The position numbers and the translations under genes are program-made. A model generated the notes under the pieces. The model ran no database searches, was not told where the DNA came from, and saw nothing but the letters and a program-made list of their open reading frames with translations. Shown here one piece after another: positions 52,071 through 60,953 of a stretch of DNA of 64,000 nt (its first letter is position 1; each line of letters starts with the position of its first letter). The stretch covers positions 3,410,001 to 3,474,000 of the forward strand of contig OZ250151.1 in NCBI GenBank assembly GCA_965237725.1, given 5' to 3'. Origin of the DNA: G965237725 sp965237725. Its GTDB lineage: Bacteria; Pseudomonadota; Gammaproteobacteria; Arenicellales; Poriferihabitantaceae.

Positions 52071-53396
52071 ATGAAAAATGCTGTTGAAAAACTTCACCAA
52101 CCCTTGTCAGATAGTGGTCAAACCAATGCCGAGTTAATGCACCGTCGGGACCAGGCCATCGCCCGGGGTGTGGGCGCCATCCATCCGATTTTCACCCAAC
52201 GGGCTGAAAATGCCACGGTCTGGGATGTAGAGGGGCGAGAATATATCGATTTCGCTGGCGGTATTGCGGTACTGAATACCGGCCACATCCATGCAAAAGT
52301 TAAAGCGGCCGTTGCGAAACAACTCGAAGATTTCAGCCACACCTGCTTTATGGTGCTGGCCTATGAGAGCTATGTAGAGCTGTGTGAAAAACTTAATGCT
52401 CTGGTGCCGGGAGATTTTGCCAAGAAGAGTGCATTATTTACCTCGGGCTCCGAGGCGGTAGAAAATGCGGTGAAGGTGGCTCGAGCCTATACAAAACGTG
52501 CCGGCGTAATTGCGTTTACTTCGGGCTATCACGGTCGAACCATGGCAACCCTGGCGTTGACCGGAAAAGTGGCACCTTACAGTGTCGGCATGGGGTTGAT
52601 GCCCGGCGCGGTTTTTCGTGCCCAGTTTCCATGTGATTTGTATGGTGTCAGTGAAGACGATGCCATTGAGTCGATCCACAGAATTTTCAAAAACGATGCC
52701 GAGCCCACAGATATTGCGGCGATAATTCTTGAGCCGGTTCAGGGCGAAGGTGGATTTTATGTCGCCTCCCCCTCATTTATGCAACGGCTTCGCGCATTAT
52801 GTGACGAGCATGGTATTGTATTAATTGCTGATGAAGTCCAAACCGGTGCGGGTCGCACCGGAACATTTTTTGCCATGGAACAAATGGGCGTTGCTGCGGA
52901 TGTAACCGCATTCGCAAAATCCATTGCAGGCGGATTCCCTTTGTCCGGAATTACCGGGCGTGCGGATATTGTTGATTCTATTGCACCGGGTGGATTAGGA
53001 GGTACCTATGGCGGTAGTCCCATTGCCTGTGCTGCGGCATTAGCGGTTCTGGAGGTTTTTGAGGAGGAGAATCTGGTTGAGCGCTCAGTAAAGGTCGGCT
53101 CGGTGATTACCGAACGACTGAAAAAGCTGGCTGGGCGCTATGATTGTATCGGTGAAGTACGCGGTCTCGGTGCCATGGTGGCAATGGAATTATTCAAGGA
53201 CGGTGATGTTCACAAACCGGATGCTGAACTAACCGGCAAGGTAGTAGCTCTGGCGCGAGATAAGGGGTTGATATTGTTGTCCTGCGGTACTTATGGCAAT
53301 GTGGTCAGAATTCTGGTGCCTTTAACGGTGCCCGATGAACAGCTACAACAGGGATTGGATATGATCGATGCATGTTTTGCAGAATTGGTGGGTTAA
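52071..53396 (+). CDS. gabT: 4-aminobutyrate aminotransferase
   Basis: 441 residues of class III PLP aminotransferases. Landmarks: FAGGIAVLNTGH, SGSEAVENAVKVARA (phosphate-binding), HGRT, the GEGGFYVASP block, IADEVQTGAGRTGTFFAMEQ with the PLP-pairing Asp, and Lys283 in FAKSIAGGFPL as the Schiff-base lysine. GabT converts 4-aminobutyrate and 2-oxoglutarate to succinate semialdehyde and glutamate. The sequence follows the E. coli GabT pattern closely, but diaminobutyrate- and aminovalerate-type relatives are possible. No gabD is adjacent. The M24 hydrolase follows after 133 bp on the same strand. Confidence 0.9.
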   Translation: MKNAVEKLHQPLSDSGQTNAELMHRRDQAIARGVGAIHPIFTQRAENATVWDVEGREYIDFAGGIAVLNTGHIHAKVKAAVAKQLEDFSHTCFMVLAYESYVELCEKLNALVPGDFAKKSALFTSGSEAVENAVKVARAYTKRAGVIAFTSGYHGRTMATLALTGKVAPYSVGMGLMPGAVFRAQFPCDLYGVSEDDAIESIHRIFKNDAEPTDIAAIILEPVQGEGGFYVASPSFMQRLRALCDEHGIVLIADEVQTGAGRTGTFFAMEQMGVAADVTAFAKSIAGGFPLSGITGRADIVDSIAPGGLGGTYGGSPIACAAALAVLEVFEEENLVERSVKVGSVITERLKKLAGRYDCIGEVRGLGAMVAMELFKDGDVHKPDAELTGKVVALARDKGLILLSCGTYGNVVRILVPLTVPDEQLQQGLDMIDACFAELVG

Positions 53397-53441
53397 CGCT
53401 AAAGTTCAAAGAATTGAAATTCTCTAACATTGTCATTACGA

Positions 53442-53460
53442 ATAAGTGCTCTGCACTTAT
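53442..53460. repeat. Short dispersed palindrome (ATAAGTGC-TCT-GCACTTAT)
   Basis: A perfect inverted repeat with eight-base arms and a 3-base loop, in the 133-bp gap between gabT and the M24 hydrolase gene. The following ACTTATCCGAAATCCA resembles the ACTTATCCGGAATCCA sequence that ends the repeat blocks at 60370 and 63976, so it is probably a degenerate member of the same dispersed family. Confidence 0.5.
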
Positions 53461-53529
53461 CCGAAATCCATTTGGCACTGTAAATTAGTAAAACCAAAGG
53501 CCAGATGCCATATTCGAGATGCCAGGGCA

Positions 53530-54831
53530 ATGACTCAAAACCATTCCGGCCAGCAGTCTGACAATTTAACTAAGGATCCGTTTTCCGGGGTTAAACCCAT
53601 GGACGCTAGTCAATGCCGGGTTCCCACACGGCATTATCCATTGGCGTTTGACACTGCTGAATACAAAGCCAGATTAGAACGCTGTCGCCAGGAAATGGCC
53701 CGCCAAAATATTGACCTGCTTTACATCACCCAACCCGAAGGCATGTTTTATCTCCATGGTTACGAGGTTTCGTGGTACCGGGCGTCGGCAACTAAAAAAT
53801 GGTTTCCCGCAACGGCTACTGCGGTACATGTGGACCATGATTATTTGATTTTGCTCGATGGTGAAGACCCGGTACCTGCCGCGGTTGAGGAGAGAAGATC
53901 GCTGGATTTAACTTCTCCCAGCGCCGCCGCAGAATCTGCGGTAAAAACCCTTAAAGAGCAGGGCTGGCTGAAACCCAATACCGTAATTGGCCTTGAGTAC
54001 TGGAGTTACACACCACCGCGTGCGGTAAGCGTCATTTTTGAAGACGTATTCTGTAATGCAGGATGCAGGGTTGTTGATGGTAGTGATGTCTTGAGAAAAA
54101 TTCGACAGATAAAATCTAGCGCTGAAATCGAGGTTATGCACCATGCAGCTAGGATCGGTGACATTGGTCTGGCAGCCGTTGCAAAGAATTTTACCCCGGG
54201 AATGACTCATGGTGAGGTTTTTGCAGAAGCAAGCTATGCCATGTTAAAAGCGGGTGGTGAGATTGCAGGTATCCATCAGGCGGTCCAGCCGGGCTGGCCA
54301 CAAAGTACCCACCTGCCACCGTCGCGACGTCAGATTAGTCCCGGTGAGCCTTTTGCAGTGGATGTTGCGGGGGTCTATCATCGTTATCATGCCAATATCG
54401 ATCGGACATTTATCTGGGGCGAGCCCAGTGCAGAATTGCTGCGCATGCATGTCGCTGCCAAGCAGGCCCTGGAAGTATATGCAGAGGTTGCAAAAGCCGA
54501 CGCCACAGTGGCCGAGGTCGCCAGGGTCATGCGTCAATATTATATCGATACCGACATCTGGCATTTCCATGATTATTGCGGTGGTTATGAACTGGGAATC
54601 GCGTTCCCCCCCGACTGGGTCGGCGAGTTTGAATGGTCTGTGGCAGAAGAAAACGAGGAGGGTGTATTCGAGTCCAACATGGTAACGAATTATGAAAACA
54701 CTTTTCGCAACGAAAGCCCTGATTTCGAGTTTGCCCAGATCGCATTTTCAAGGGACACCCTGGTCTATGATCAGAACGGTGCCCGACGATTGTCTGCTAT
54801 TCCCGTTGAGTTGATTGTGCTAGGGGGATAA
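53530..54831 (+). CDS. M24-family hydrolase, creatinase/ectoine-hydrolase-like
   Basis: 433 residues with an N-terminal domain (YKARLERCRQEMARQNIDLL, YITQPEGMFYLHGYEV) and a C-terminal pita-bread fold. Within the latter only part of the dinuclear metal site remains: VDVAGVYHRYHANIDRTF has Asn where metallopeptidases have the second Asp, and the usual GHGIG-type His region reads HDYCGGYELG. A Glu remains in TNYENTF. This pattern is like creatinase, which needs no metal, so an amidinohydrolase- or ectoine-hydrolase-like reaction is more likely than dipeptidase activity. ATG 53530 is chosen; a longer frame from 53446 has no support. The neighbour gabT suggests an amino-compound pathway. Confidence 0.78.
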   Translation: MTQNHSGQQSDNLTKDPFSGVKPMDASQCRVPTRHYPLAFDTAEYKARLERCRQEMARQNIDLLYITQPEGMFYLHGYEVSWYRASATKKWFPATATAVHVDHDYLILLDGEDPVPAAVEERRSLDLTSPSAAAESAVKTLKEQGWLKPNTVIGLEYWSYTPPRAVSVIFEDVFCNAGCRVVDGSDVLRKIRQIKSSAEIEVMHHAARIGDIGLAAVAKNFTPGMTHGEVFAEASYAMLKAGGEIAGIHQAVQPGWPQSTHLPPSRRQISPGEPFAVDVAGVYHRYHANIDRTFIWGEPSAELLRMHVAAKQALEVYAEVAKADATVAEVARVMRQYYIDTDIWHFHDYCGGYELGIAFPPDWVGEFEWSVAEENEEGVFESNMVTNYENTFRNESPDFEFAQIAFSRDTLVYDQNGARRLSAIPVELIVLGG

Positions 54832-54935
54832 GTCACGCGTTCATCTCGAACAAGTGCAGGAGAGATTCTGATTTTCCGTGCTTATCACTGGAGTCCGGAG
54901 GTGATTTCTCACGACAGAAATTGTCAGGCTAAATT

Positions 54936-56297
54936 TCAGGCATTAGTCTGTGCGGTTTCAATGTCACGACTATAAACCTTGACCAACCAGATCAAAGCCA
55001 CAAGGGACGCCAGCCCACCGCCCACTACTGCGCCCCAGAACAGGCCGGTTAATCCGTAGTAACTGTTTCCAATCCACACCGCGGGGGCGACACAAATGAA
55101 TACGCGTACTAAACTGACGATAAGTGTTTTCATGGATTGTTGCGCTGAGTTAAAGCCCGTATTGGCGACGATAAATACCCCATAAAAAACGAAACTCGCT
55201 GGCATTATTAATAGATATAAACGGGTGGATTCGATGACGGCAGGGTCATCGGAAAAAATTAGCCCAAGCACAGGGGAAAGGAAAAATATCAGTACCCAGA
55301 GCGCCAGATAAAATCCGCTAACAAAAATCATGGCGCTTTTCAATGCTGTACGCGCCCTTCGATGTTGTCCCGCACCTAGATTCTGGGCTATGAAGGGTGA
55401 AAGGGCCGCAGTTAATGCAAAGGCCACCACATTGGCTAACATCTCAAATCGGCTGCCAGCACCAAAGCCTGCCACCGCAGCCTCACCATTTTGAGCGACA
55501 ATGGCGGTGACGATACCGTCCAGGAAAGGTCTGAGGATGTTGGCCAGGACAATGGGCAAACACAACAGGGTCACGGTTTTTAGAAAGATCATAAATGGCC
55601 GAACCCCGGGGAAACTGAGTAACAGCAGTTTTTCCCGATAATAGAGCATCCAGCCAAATACAATGACATTGAATATGCCGGCACACAGGGTTGCAATAGC
55701 CGCACCTTTTATCCCCAATTGGGGAAATGGCCCGAGACCAAAAATTAACAATGGATCGAGTATGACGTTGAGCAAACCCGAACAAACCATTACAAAACTG
55801 GACCATTTTGTGTCACCAGTGGCGCGGATGGAGCCGCTGGCGATAAACGGGGCTAACAATAGAACCACACCCCAGAACCAGATGTCGATATAGTCATGAA
55901 TTAAAATAATGGTCGGTGGACTTGCGCCGAGCTGGGTGAATAGCCAATTCACCGACAATAATCCTGCGATGCTGATACCGATAGCCAGGAATGCGGTTAA
56001 CATTAATGCATTCGTAGCGGTACGTGCAGCTGATCGTGCATTTCCCTGGCCAATGGATTTGGCAATCATTATGGAAGTGCCAATTCCCAGGCCCACTGCA
56101 ACGTTGGTAACGGATTGTGTGACCGGAATAGTAAATGAAATTGCAGCAAGTTCTGCAGTACCCAGCAAACCAATAAAATAAGTATCCGCAATCTGAAAAC
56201 TAAACAGCACAAATATGCTGATGATCATTGGAATGGTCATCCTGATCAGGGTTGGGGTTATCGGGCTGTTGAGTATTTCTTTGGAAGTCGTTCGCAT
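54936..56297 (-). CDS. MATE-family efflux transporter
   Basis: 453 residues with twelve membrane helices in two pseudo-symmetric halves. The start RMTIPMIISIFVLFSFQIAD with TYFIGLLGTAELAAISF and the second-half counterparts (ANILRPFLDGIVTAIVAQNG, then EAAVAGFGAGSRFEM) show the MATE repeat. These proteins expel cationic drugs or metabolites using sodium or proton gradients. The substrate is unknown. It is divergent from the cupin gene, with about 127 bp between the two start codons. Confidence 0.9.
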   Translation of the reverse strand: MRTTSKEILNSPITPTLIRMTIPMIISIFVLFSFQIADTYFIGLLGTAELAAISFTIPVTQSVTNVAVGLGIGTSIMIAKSIGQGNARSAARTATNALMLTAFLAIGISIAGLLSVNWLFTQLGASPPTIILIHDYIDIWFWGVVLLLAPFIASGSIRATGDTKWSSFVMVCSGLLNVILDPLLIFGLGPFPQLGIKGAAIATLCAGIFNVIVFGWMLYYREKLLLLSFPGVRPFMIFLKTVTLLCLPIVLANILRPFLDGIVTAIVAQNGEAAVAGFGAGSRFEMLANVVAFALTAALSPFIAQNLGAGQHRRARTALKSAMIFVSGFYLALWVLIFFLSPVLGLIFSDDPAVIESTRLYLLIMPASFVFYGVFIVANTGFNSAQQSMKTLIVSLVRVFICVAPAVWIGNSYYGLTGLFWGAVVGGGLASLVALIWLVKVYSRDIETAQTNA

Positions 56298-56424
56298 GCT
56301 GGGAATATGCTGGAGAGTTGTTCAATGTTCAAGCGGCATTCTAGGTTATTCGATGTTTTATCGCTTTACAGATCAAGGTGTTACGAATAGGATTAATTTT
56401 CTTAACATCTATCGTGAGCCCAAA

Positions 56425-56805
56425 ATGACTGAACTTTTTGAACGAGATGAACAACGCGAAAACTCAGATAAACCGTTACCGTTGCCTATAGATGTTTCCC
56501 TATCACTGGCGTCCAATGACATGGCGTGGCAATCCACGGGCAGTGAGGGTTTCTGGATCAAACCTTTGTATGAGAACGGGGACGCCAAACAAAGAACCTG
56601 GCTGATGAAAGTTGATCCTGGCGCGTGGTCACCGTCTCATGCCCATGAGGAGCTTGAGCAGATTTATGTGTTAAGCGGGGAATTTTATGATGAAGAAAAA
56701 ACCTATACACCGGGGGATTATATTATCCGTGCCCCCGGCGCGATGCATACTGCTGGGAGTGAAGATGGTGCAGTGGTTTTGCTGATGTACTCGAAAGCAA
56801 CCTAG
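56425..56805 (+). CDS. Small cupin protein (ChrR-type cupin fold)
   Basis: 126 residues forming a single cupin domain: metal-binding HAHEELEQIYVLSGEFYDEE with two His and a Glu, and GDYIIRAPGAMHTAG with a third His. The TPGDYxxRPPGxxH pattern resembles the C-terminal domain of ChrR anti-sigma factors, but the zinc-binding sigma-interaction domain is missing. Function could be metal-dependent dioxygenation or small-molecule sensing. ATG 56425 is chosen; the longer frame from 56215 lies inside the MATE gene and is not supported. Confidence 0.75.
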   Translation: MTELFERDEQRENSDKPLPLPIDVSLSLASNDMAWQSTGSEGFWIKPLYENGDAKQRTWLMKVDPGAWSPSHAHEELEQIYVLSGEFYDEEKTYTPGDYIIRAPGAMHTAGSEDGAVVLLMYSKAT

Positions 56806-56808
56806 TGG

Positions 56809-57765
56809 TTATTCGGTTTGCGGATGCAATAGATGTTGAAGACTATGTTGCTTAAGAAATTTGGACCAGTCGGAAGAGGGTTCCCATCCCAAAATCTGTA
56901 TGGCTTTTTCGTTACTCAACGCCGCCGCCCGAGGATTGTTAAGATAATGTTCTTCATCAACATCATTGGGTAGGCTACCGAATCGGCGCTTTATACCATC
57001 CAGGGTTGGCTCCATGCTGTAGGTATCAGAAGCCACCACATAAAAATCATCGTAGGGTCCGGTATCAATTTCCATGGCGAGCCTGAAACACCGAGCAGCA
57101 TCATCCGGCCGGACGTAGGAGCGGGTGGGTGACATCGAACCTTCGGAAATGGTTTTGTCGGGTTCATCTGTATCTATGTTGAAATCTGCCATGGCCGCTC
57201 GGGCAATCTCTTCGAGTAAATGGGGGAACAATACAAATGCGGGACGAAGTGCTGTGATCGATAGTTTGCCGCGCAAGGCAAAACTTCGGGCCATGACCTC
57301 CATAACCTGTTTGCTTAAACCATATGGATGAGTTGGGTGAGGAATCTGGGTTTCATCGCAAGGCAATTTATCGGGTGAGACCCGGGGGTTCGCTTCGTTT
57401 ATGCCAATTGCAGAAACACTGGAACAAACCACGGCTTTGGTAAGCCCACATACCTCCGCAGCGTGTAATACATTCCAGGTGCCCATAACATTGGTTTCGA
57501 AGTAAGCGCTATCTGGCGCGTCAATAGCAATGTCCAGACCGGCCAGATGGATTACCGCGTCGTGGCCAGAGATTTTATTTATAACTCTGTCCAGTTTCAT
57601 AACATCGCAGACATGAAACTCACATCTCGGGCGTGATTCATATCCATCAAAATACTTCAAATCCAGAACAGTTACGTCATACTGCTTAGAAAATTCCTCG
57701 ACCACATAACGCCCTAACAAACCGCAGCCGCCGGTTACTACAACTTTTTTAATTTCTTGCCCCAT
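56809..57765 (-). CDS. NAD-dependent epimerase/dehydratase
   Basis: 318 residues of the extended SDR fold. TGGCGLLGRYVVEEF is the Rossmann motif, CSSVSAIG holds the catalytic Ser and YGLSKQV the YxxxK pair. VIHLAG and the substrate loop with RPAFVLFP follow. Typical substrates are nucleotide sugars or related sugar acids; the exact one is unknown. The cupin gene converges with only three bases between the two stops. It is well separated from the hydroxyacid dehydrogenase upstream on the same strand. Confidence 0.85.
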   Translation of the reverse strand: MGQEIKKVVVTGGCGLLGRYVVEEFSKQYDVTVLDLKYFDGYESRPRCEFHVCDVMKLDRVINKISGHDAVIHLAGLDIAIDAPDSAYFETNVMGTWNVLHAAEVCGLTKAVVCSSVSAIGINEANPRVSPDKLPCDETQIPHPTHPYGLSKQVMEVMARSFALRGKLSITALRPAFVLFPHLLEEIARAAMADFNIDTDEPDKTISEGSMSPTRSYVRPDDAARCFRLAMEIDTGPYDDFYVVASDTYSMEPTLDGIKRRFGSLPNDVDEEHYLNNPRAAALSNEKAIQILGWEPSSDWSKFLKQHSLQHLLHPQTE

Positions 57766-57876
57766 CCGGATACCCCCCTATATTGTTTATGAACTTCGAA
57801 TCCCGTTTCCCCTAAATTTCGAACGTGATTTTCTGAACTCGCATCAACTTAAAACCTAAATATAAACATTCCACCA

Positions 57877-58842
57877 TTATGCACTTCTAACAAACCCCAG
57901 CTGTTTATCAACAACATTTTCCAACGGCTGTCCCGAAATATACTTGTCCAGGTTATACTTAAACTGAATAACCATATCCTTCTCGTATCCGACAAAATCT
58001 CCTGTCATATGAGGAGATATAAATAGATTTTTGGTCTCCCACAACGGGTCAGATTCCCCTAAGGGTTCATTGCAAAAAACATCCAGCATGGCGCCAGCAA
58101 TGGAATTATTGTTAAGCGCATCAATTAAATCGTTTTCAACAACAGCTGTTCCCCGACCCAAATTGATGAAATGGGCATTTTCATTCATGGCAGAGAAAAA
58201 ATGGCGATCAAAGTATCCTGTAGTTCCAGGTGTTGAAGGCAGAATACCTGTCACCCAGTCAAACTGATGGAGAACCGTGGTCAACTCTGCGGAATCGTAT
58301 ATTTCCCTAAATTCATCGTCACCTGGTCGGGCACTGCGTCCTGCGCCATAACATTCTAGGCTATTCGCATTGAGTAGTCGGGCAAAATCCCGACCAATAC
58401 TACCAACACCCACAATCAGGGCCTTGTCCCCAAACAATTGTCGTGTAACCCGATGCTCCCAGATTTTTTTATTCTGGTGGGCTATGGTTTTTTCGAAATC
58501 TTTGGCGACAAACAACATATAAGCCAAAACCGTCTCTGACATGGCTCGATCGAATATGCCCCGGGCATTGGACAGCATGACCTCGCTGTTTTTAAGATCG
58601 TCAAAGAGCACTGCATCAACCCCGGCACCACACCAGTTAATCCATTTTAGATCACTGCATTTATCCCAATGGGTTTTTAAATCATCAGCTTCATAGCTCC
58701 AGGCCAGTAATATTTCTGACCCGGGGAGCTCCCGCCCAAGGGTTTCACCATCCGGCGCATAAGCAATTTCAATATTTCCTGGCAGTTGACCCATATCAGG
58801 AATGTCAGCAGCCGACCTGGCACCGTGTATCAATAATTTCAT
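57877..58842 (-). CDS. D-2-hydroxyacid dehydrogenase
   Basis: 321 residues. NAD-binding VGVGSIGRDFARLL (GxGxxG) sits near residue 140; substrate and catalytic residues include the Arg in NLGRGTAVVEN, Glu of MLDVFCNEPLGESDPLW, and His in FISPHMTGDF. The family reduces 2-oxo acids or oxidises D-2-hydroxy acids (GhrA-like group). The N-terminal substrate domain begins with KLLIHGARSAADIPD. It is transcribed leftward, while the TauD-like gene starts 169 bp to its right in the opposite direction. Confidence 0.88.
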   Translation of the reverse strand: MKLLIHGARSAADIPDMGQLPGNIEIAYAPDGETLGRELPGSEILLAWSYEADDLKTHWDKCSDLKWINWCGAGVDAVLFDDLKNSEVMLSNARGIFDRAMSETVLAYMLFVAKDFEKTIAHQNKKIWEHRVTRQLFGDKALIVGVGSIGRDFARLLNANSLECYGAGRSARPGDDEFREIYDSAELTTVLHQFDWVTGILPSTPGTTGYFDRHFFSAMNENAHFINLGRGTAVVENDLIDALNNNSIAGAMLDVFCNEPLGESDPLWETKNLFISPHMTGDFVGYEKDMVIQFKYNLDKYISGQPLENVVDKQLGFVRSA

Positions 58843-59011
58843 GGATCAAATTCCCGCACTCATTTTTTACAGTAATACACAATGATAATACGAAACACTA
58901 AGCCATAGCAGCCTGATTCCGCTACTGCTAGAAATTTAAACAAATTCGTATATTGGCGAGAGTGGCTAATTGAGTATACTGTGTCGGTATATTATTTTAT
59001 AAATTGTCACT

Positions 59012-60073
59012 ATGAGTTTTGATAATAAAGTAGATTCAATTACCCCTGAGGGTTTTGGTGGTGTTATCGATGCAGGCGAACGACAGGCTGAATTTTTCGA
59101 AATGGTGTTCAATCAGCCCAATTTCTTATCCAGCATTGTGGATAAACACGATGGTCTTTTACTGATCAAGGGCCTATCAAATATCGTTCGGGCTCCCGCT
59201 TTACTTGTAAAGCTCAGCCACCTGTTTGGAAATGAGGTGGAAAATTACAGGGAAACAACGACGCCACGAAATATGATTCATGGTTCGCAGGATCAGATTC
59301 TGGTAATTTCAAATATGCAGCCTTATGATCGACAGCCCCCAATCCAACCCGATCCACCGGTCACGGCATCCGGCGGGTTGCCGATACAGTTTCCTCACAG
59401 AAGGGGATGGCATACCGACCAGAGCTTTCGCCGACCACCACCGGATGTGTCATTATTTTATGCGGTAAAAGTTACTCCCCATGGCCAGGGTCAAACCCTG
59501 TTTGCCAATGGTTATGCAGCTTATGCGGCTTTATCCGATGAGCTAAAAGAAAAGGTTAAAAATCTAAATGGCTTGCATGCCCTGCTTGGCACCGGACGAA
59601 CCGAGCAGACGGTGCGAGCGGGGGTCGAACCCACCCCCTTGCTTGATCACCAAAAATCTCAATTTCAACCTGTTGTCCGGGTTCATCCGATGACGAGGAA
59701 AAAGGCATTGTATCTTTGTGAAAGCGGGCAGATGGATTGGCTGGACGGCCCAATGGAAGGCATGACCCCTGGCCCCGACGGTGACGGTGCTGCTCTTTTA
59801 TACGAATTAATGAACCACTACACCGATGAGAAATACGGCTATGTCCACGAGTGGGATGAGGCCGATCTGGTTGTGTATGACAACCGCTGTTTAATCCACT
59901 CTGCAACCTGGTTCGATGCGGACAAATATGATCGGTTGATGTGGCGAACCACAGTATCTGGTAACCCAGGTCCGGAATATGATGGCGAGAAACCAAGCTG
60001 GATTCCTGACCAGGGTCTGGACATTCTTGAAGGTTTGGGGGATGCACGCTGGGATAATAAAACTCGAGTCTAA
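59012..60073 (+). CDS. TauD/TfdA-family Fe(II)/2OG dioxygenase
   Basis: 353 residues. The iron triad is H134 and D136 in WHTDQSFRRP and H296 in NRCLIHSATWFD; the 2-oxoglutarate Arg follows in LMWRTTVSG. GQTLFANGYAAYAALSDELK is the usual TauD segment, where substrate-side residues sit. Family members attack taurine, phenoxyacetates, alkyl sulfates, carnitine precursors and others; the substrate is not predictable. The protein is somewhat longer than TauD (about 280), with an extended N-terminus. Followed by a repeat-containing intergenic region. Confidence 0.88.
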   Translation: MSFDNKVDSITPEGFGGVIDAGERQAEFFEMVFNQPNFLSSIVDKHDGLLLIKGLSNIVRAPALLVKLSHLFGNEVENYRETTTPRNMIHGSQDQILVISNMQPYDRQPPIQPDPPVTASGGLPIQFPHRRGWHTDQSFRRPPPDVSLFYAVKVTPHGQGQTLFANGYAAYAALSDELKEKVKNLNGLHALLGTGRTEQTVRAGVEPTPLLDHQKSQFQPVVRVHPMTRKKALYLCESGQMDWLDGPMEGMTPGPDGDGAALLYELMNHYTDEKYGYVHEWDEADLVVYDNRCLIHSATWFDADKYDRLMWRTTVSGNPGPEYDGEKPSWIPDQGLDILEGLGDARWDNKTRV

Positions 60074-60240
60074 ATTTATCTATGGAGTTAGCTTTCAAAA
60101 TGTTTGGCGAAATTCCAAAGCAATAAAACTGGATTCTTTCCTTCCCTTCGCTAACGCTCAGGGCGACGCACTACGTTCAGGACGGCGCACTGCGTTCAGA
60201 ATGACGGCGTTTTTTTATATCGGCCCCGTCATCCTGGAAA

Positions 60241-60370
60241 ATTCTGCCGGGAGCAGAATTTCGCGTAGCCCCAACGGGGTGAGTATCAGGGATGATACGA
60301 ACAAAATTCTGCCGGGAGCAGAATTTCGCGTAGCCCCAACGGGGTGAGTATCAGGGATGATACGAACAAA
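60241..60370. repeat. Two tandem copies of a 65-bp three-hairpin repeat
   Basis: Units 60241-60305 and 60306-60370 are identical. Each contains three inverted repeats: ATTCTGC/GCAGAAT (loop CGGGA), CCCC/GGGG (loop AAC), and GTATC/GATAC (loop AGGGAT), ending GAACAAA. The same unit occurs seven more times at 63113-63976. The block continues into ACTTATCCGGAATCCA. The rest of the 60074-60421 gap shows only degenerate CG-rich repeats near 60145-60210. Confidence 0.9.
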
Positions 60371-60421
60371 TGCATAGGACTTATCCGGAATCCACTTAAA
60401 TTCACATAGCCGTATTTCAAC

Positions 60422-60922
60422 TCAGCCGCCCGAGTTTTTCTCATTTTGCCAGTCTTTCAAAACCTGATGTGACGTTAAAGCGGCTGCACGAACCTGTTCA
60501 TTGTGGTCGGGGCGTTTTGCTGTGAGTTCGATAACATAGCCATTGGGGTCGCGAAAATAAATCGAATCTATAAATTCGTGTTCAGCAATGCCACGGGTTT
60601 CAATTCCAGCGGCTTTGCCTTTTTTAATCATGCTGTGCAATGTGTCCGCATCAACTTCTAGAGCAATGTGCAAATCAAAATCATGCTGGACTTTGAATTC
60701 GAAATGTTGATCTGGAGCTTCAAAAAATGCTAGAAAGGATCCATCATCCATTTCAAAAAATACATGTAAGACTTTTGTCTGTCGACCACTCTTGGTCTCA
60801 GGAATTTGAAATGCAATGGCCAGTTTCAGGCCGAGAAAATCTTCATAAAAATTTCGGGTCTCTTCGGCATCGCGGCAACGATAGGCATTGTGATGTAGAC
60901 CTTTAATCACGTTATGTTCCAA
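60422..60922 (-). CDS. VOC-family (glyoxalase/bleomycin-resistance fold) protein
   Basis: 166 residues. Two beta-alpha-beta-beta-beta modules are visible: KGLHHNAYRCRDAEETRNFY at the start with a metal-type His, then HVFFEMDDGSFLAFFE with a Glu, and HDFDLHIALEVDADTLHSM, finishing YFRDPNGYVIELTAK with the second-module Glu. Such proteins bind a divalent metal and act as isomerases, dioxygenases or lyases. The substrate is unknown. The HalD/BesD-like oxygenase gene ends 31 bases upstream on the same strand, so the two genes probably form one operon. Confidence 0.85.
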   Translation of the reverse strand: MEHNVIKGLHHNAYRCRDAEETRNFYEDFLGLKLAIAFQIPETKSGRQTKVLHVFFEMDDGSFLAFFEAPDQHFEFKVQHDFDLHIALEVDADTLHSMIKKGKAAGIETRGIAEHEFIDSIYFRDPNGYVIELTAKRPDHNEQVRAAALTSHQVLKDWQNEKNSGG

Positions 60923-60953
60923 TCAGAGATAAATTCGAGGTCATGTCGACCTA

